Shown: piece by piece, positions 62,301-64,000 of the stretch
How positions within the stretch are numbered: the stretch's first letter is position 1
Layout of the letters: each line of letters opens with the position of its first letter
Origin: Acidobacteriota bacterium
GTDB taxonomy: Bacteria; Acidobacteriota; Blastocatellia; Pyrinomonadales; Pyrinomonadaceae
Length of the DNA: 64,000 nucleotides
Direction: 5' to 3'
Assembly (NCBI GenBank): GCA_019639195.1
Contig: JAHBSI010000001.1
Coordinates: 806,001 to 870,000, forward strand
Position numbers and translations under genes: made by a program
The notes under the pieces: model-generated
Seen by the model: only the letters and a program-made list of their open reading frames with translations
What the model was told of the DNA's origin: nothing
The model's database searches: none

Positions 62301-62504
62301 TTCAACTCAACGATCTCGCCTTTCGCAAATCTTGGTCAGGGAACGACGTTGGATCAGGCCGTTTCGGAGCTCGAGATGTCGCTCATTCGGGACGCGCTTT
62401 CAAGGAATAATTGGAATATTTCGCGCGTCGCCGCAGAGCTTGGCCTTACCCGTCGGGGACTCTACCTAAAACTCGCAAGATACGGCATTGAGAAGGCCGC
62501 GTGA
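59400..62504 (+). CDS. TPR-containing sigma-54-dependent transcriptional activator
   Basis: 1034 residues. Residues about 60-490 are a string of TPR-like helical repeats (GDYPKAVTLLKEALEEAK, NSEKAIENFQLGIKI, GDIDEAEQLLQKAVQIA). About 535-690 may be a GAF-like sensory part. The AAA+ core (about 700-930) has Walker A GESGTGKE (726-733), GAFTGAMS (the sigma-54 contact loop, intact), Walker B LFLDEIGDL and the RLNVIRLRVPPLRDR segment. A Fis-type HTH ends it (NWNISRVAAELGLTRRGLYLKLARY, quoted in part). It activates RpoN promoters in response to a protein or ligand sensed by the TPRs. No receiver domain is present. Confidence 0.93.
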   Translation: MKKAKTDAGSTAELTAVTLTGELIGRKTAPVAGKPVVDELFSSIGKHLRDGRSSEAELLVRKTLPAYRFSPDEYANLLRLLAFTLETVGKYKESLEAVRPYDDPQNLANLSSESQVRVITQLAISFSNRGDYPKAVTLLKEALEEAKTSSHSHLLGTINIGLSRVYRKLNEFPISRDFAEKALDQFRSTGNWLGMAEAYREIANIYNQEGNSEKAIENFQLGIKIIGSNSAPFMLGKLYTDMSGAYWFLRKPNDGIECLEKSIEFFDQTEHALNMLIAYNNLGINLTLLGQWQRAEEMIRRALDLGLRENYAHVAGIYDSLAELYILRGDIDEAEQLLQKAVQIAEERNNRWYKLQAMRNVARCQLLKGDVAAAIVTAEETIEQAHDAGDKHYANMAGIVLAEGLLLEGDTEESENSLREIESNEPRSDYFVLGNIQRIRGLLALENDERELAIHHFSRALTTFEAGFDPFHQARMHLLLAENLGSDNIVRARRHLAAAAEIYKQLGLDADLHRVQEANRRLEAESKVLPKRPGGERRKNAVISQLLTVRLAEATASRELLFRELVAVLQQESNADKIAIAEYNEAKTLTPFITHGFSSQESFDLVAKLDAAVRRDELKEFSRSRNVEAFELRPTAGRPAFLLLNPRSGACLTDGSSLTPLISVTELGIDVIALRERDRAKPQDAPIGIQTSNNVMPGFIHSSPGMTALVEEIYKIRNSDVTVLVTGESGTGKELVSKAIHTISNRKDQVFVPFNCTAVPKELAEGMLFGYKKGAFTGAMSDQPGVIRSADHGTLFLDEIGDLPLDVQPKLLRFLQEGEVQPLGEKRPIKVDVRIIAATNMPLEEKVADGTFREDLYFRLNVIRLRVPPLRDRRAEIPSIVNYHVAKYSERFNKTGITFTPQTIDMLMVSDWEGNVRELCNEIQRIVARAESNDIITPEHLSPDLKRSAKPLTPFGGKPQAPRPIVSFNSTISPFANLGQGTTLDQAVSELEMSLIRDALSRNNWNISRVAAELGLTRRGLYLKLARYGIEKAA

Positions 62505-62512
62505 GCATCTGA

Positions 62513-63664
62513 CTATCCCGCCGTTGCGTGACTGCGGAGGGACGTCACGATCTCTTTTGTCCGCGAGATCACCGTATCGATCTCATCGGCGGTAGTGTGG
62601 CGTCCTAGTGAGAATCTGATCGATCCCATAGCAAATGAAAAAGGCACATGCATCGCCTCGAGCACGGAGCTCGCCGCATGGTCTTTTGTGTGACACGCCG
62701 AGCCGGTCGAAACACATATCCCAAGTTCATCAAGGCGGTGCATTATCATCTCGCCATTTGTGTGTTCGAATGAGATATTCGCCGTATTCGGCAGACGTTT
62801 GCCCGCTTCCCTCGAGCCGTTTACACGAGTTGAGGGCAGTTCCAAAAGGGCGTTCTCCAAACGATCACGGAGTAAGGCCGTATGACTTGTCGTATCAAGT
62901 CCGGCAGCGATATTTGCCGCAACACCGAGGCCTACGATCTGATGCGTTGGTGGTGTGCCTGCCCGGCGGCCCATTTCCTGCCCGCCGCCGATCATGGATG
63001 GCGGCAGCTTGACACCATCGCGGATGAACAAGGCACCAACACCTTTCGGGCCATAGAATTTGTGGGCAGAGATCGAGAGCAGATCGACCTCAGTGCCTTT
63101 AAGAGAAAATGGGATCTTTCCCGCGGCATTTACCGCGTCAACGTGGAAGACCGCATCACTGGTTTCCTTCACAATTCGAGCGGCCTCGATAACGGGAAAG
63201 ATCATTCCCGTCTCGTTATTTGCGAGCATCATCGAGACGATCGCGGTCTCCGGCGAAATGCTTCGGCGAAGGTCGTCGAGATCGAGTTCGCCGTTTTCGT
63301 CAACATTCAGCCGAGAAACAACCACTTTTCCGTCCGCCTCGAGATTTGAGCAAAGCTTTGCGACGTTCGCATGCTCAACAGGTGTTGTGACAATGTGCCG
63401 TCTGCTGCCTGAATTTGCAAGCGTGCCGAGGATCGACCAATTATTCCCTTCGGTTCCGCCTGAGGTGAACACGATCTCATTGGCCGAATCAGCCCCAAGA
63501 AACGCCGCCACGGATTCGCGTGCATCCTCGATCGCGGCCGCGGAACGCTGTCCCGCAGAGTGCGCAGATGTCGAGTTTGCAAACTCCTCATTAAAAAATG
63601 GCAGCATAGCGGCCAAAACTTCGGGGTCAACTGGCGTGGTTGCGTTATAATCGAGATATATCAT
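62513..63664 (-). CDS. Cysteine desulfurase (NifS/IscS family)
   Basis: 383 residues. It takes sulfur from cysteine for Fe-S clusters and thio-modified tRNAs. YLDYNATTPVDPEV at the N-terminus, SISAHKFYGPKG with the PLP lysine (near residue 202), GSACH with the active Cys (near 322) and STSAHSAGQRSA are clear. The short loop at the active-site Cys fits the IscS/NifS group. It converges on the sigma-54 regulator with 8 bases between stops. IscU or Isc partners are not seen. Confidence 0.94.
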   Translation of the reverse strand: MIYLDYNATTPVDPEVLAAMLPFFNEEFANSTSAHSAGQRSAAAIEDARESVAAFLGADSANEIVFTSGGTEGNNWSILGTLANSGSRRHIVTTPVEHANVAKLCSNLEADGKVVVSRLNVDENGELDLDDLRRSISPETAIVSMMLANNETGMIFPVIEAARIVKETSDAVFHVDAVNAAGKIPFSLKGTEVDLLSISAHKFYGPKGVGALFIRDGVKLPPSMIGGGQEMGRRAGTPPTHQIVGLGVAANIAAGLDTTSHTALLRDRLENALLELPSTRVNGSREAGKRLPNTANISFEHTNGEMIMHRLDELGICVSTGSACHTKDHAASSVLEAMHVPFSFAMGSIRFSLGRHTTADEIDTVISRTKEIVTSLRSHATAG

Positions 63665-63742
63665 AGTAAGCAGGTGCGAGTCGGAGGGGAGCGAACTCTC
63701 AATTTATCATTCGGCCCTGTTGGTTTACAATCTTCAACTGCC

Positions 63743-64000
63743 TTGAACGCCATACTTTCCATAACTGAACCGAACGGCCGTGTATTTGAATACGGCATTG
63801 TGCCTAATCGCCAGTTCACGATCGGCCGTGCAAAAGATAACGATATTGTTCTGAATGACCGTCGCGTTTCGCGGCGTCACGCCTATATCGATTCTTCGAC
63901 CGGCTATCGTCTGATCGATGGCTACATCGAGGATGGACGCCTGATCCGCAGCGTGAATCACGTTTTTGTGAACGGCGCAGCCGCGGTCGAAACTCAACTG
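63743..64000 (+). CDS. FHA-domain protein, 5' part (cut by window end)
   Basis: At least 86 codons to the last base. FTIGRAKDNDIVLNDRRVSRRHA is the FHA phosphothreonine-binding signature (here split: TIGRAKDNDIVLND and RVSRRHA). The start is uncertain: TTG at 63743 gives a good length, but the frame is open to a GTG at 63674, and no clear ribosome-binding site decides it. FHA domains bind phosphothreonine peptides. The remainder lies beyond the window. Divergent from the cysteine desulfurase. Confidence 0.8.
   Translation, partial: MNAILSITEPNGRVFEYGIVPNRQFTIGRAKDNDIVLNDRRVSRRHAYIDSSTGYRLIDGYIEDGRLIRSVNHVFVNGAAAVETQL

Noticed and set aside
63734..63997. Minus-strand frame at the window end
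   Set aside because: It is antisense to a clear FHA-domain coding sequence on the plus strand.

Overview
The window reads as chromosomal DNA of a moderately GC-rich, Gram-negative, heterotrophic bacterium, most likely an Acidobacteriota of the Blastocatellia/Pyrinomonadaceae type. This is inferred from the mix of families: tandem secreted VWA proteins of the acidobacterial TIGR03436 kind, a DUF1800 and a TAT-exported DUF1501 protein, an MJ0042 zinc-ribbon protein behind pilT, LptE and Lgt/LspA (outer membrane and lipoproteins), and short dispersed repeats including one translated inside a gene. No rRNA, tRNA, CRISPR array, transposase, prophage or origin was seen.

Layout. 1-7400: TerC-type membrane protein, FecR-domain protein, CDF metal exporter and a LarA-like nickel-pincer enzyme in one direction, then a small secreted protein and a DUF1800 protein. 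7415-15570: a surface-polysaccharide block with GT4, GT2, the Wzm/Wzt export ABC transporter, a zinc-ribbon methyltransferase, a polytopic membrane protein and a double-domain GT2; a phosphomannomutase/phosphoglucomutase lies at 21.5 kb. 15566-24363: rhomboid protease plus dicarboxylate symporter, a GlcD-type flavoprotein, two VWA proteins, the mutase followed by a 446-bp repeat-filled gap that holds a second copy of the mutase 3' end, and a repeat-containing secreted protein.

24549-38000 is mostly housekeeping: queA-GNAT-thiE; pilT with a zinc-ribbon/receiver-like partner; the argH-hotdog-tilS-ftsH-folP-smORF-lptE-holA run on the minus strand; and divergent argG. 37783-39370 has the DUF1501 protein and an orphan antitoxin-like protein.

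39433-49238 is a compact minus-strand operon of five exported glycosidases: GH20 hexosaminidase, GH109-type alpha-N-acetylgalactosaminidase, GH35 beta-galactosidase, GH33 sialidase and GH92 alpha-mannosidase. Together they could strip sialylated O- and N-type glycans. The GH92 gene carries a 190-bp insertion with inverted-repeat ends that is read through in frame. 49296-55139 is ileS-hypothetical-lspA-lgt-rluD. 55216-58725 encodes one membrane protein fusing GH18-like, NodB deacetylase and GT2 synthase domains. The window ends with clpS, a TPR/sigma-54 activator, a cysteine desulfurase and the start of an FHA-domain gene.
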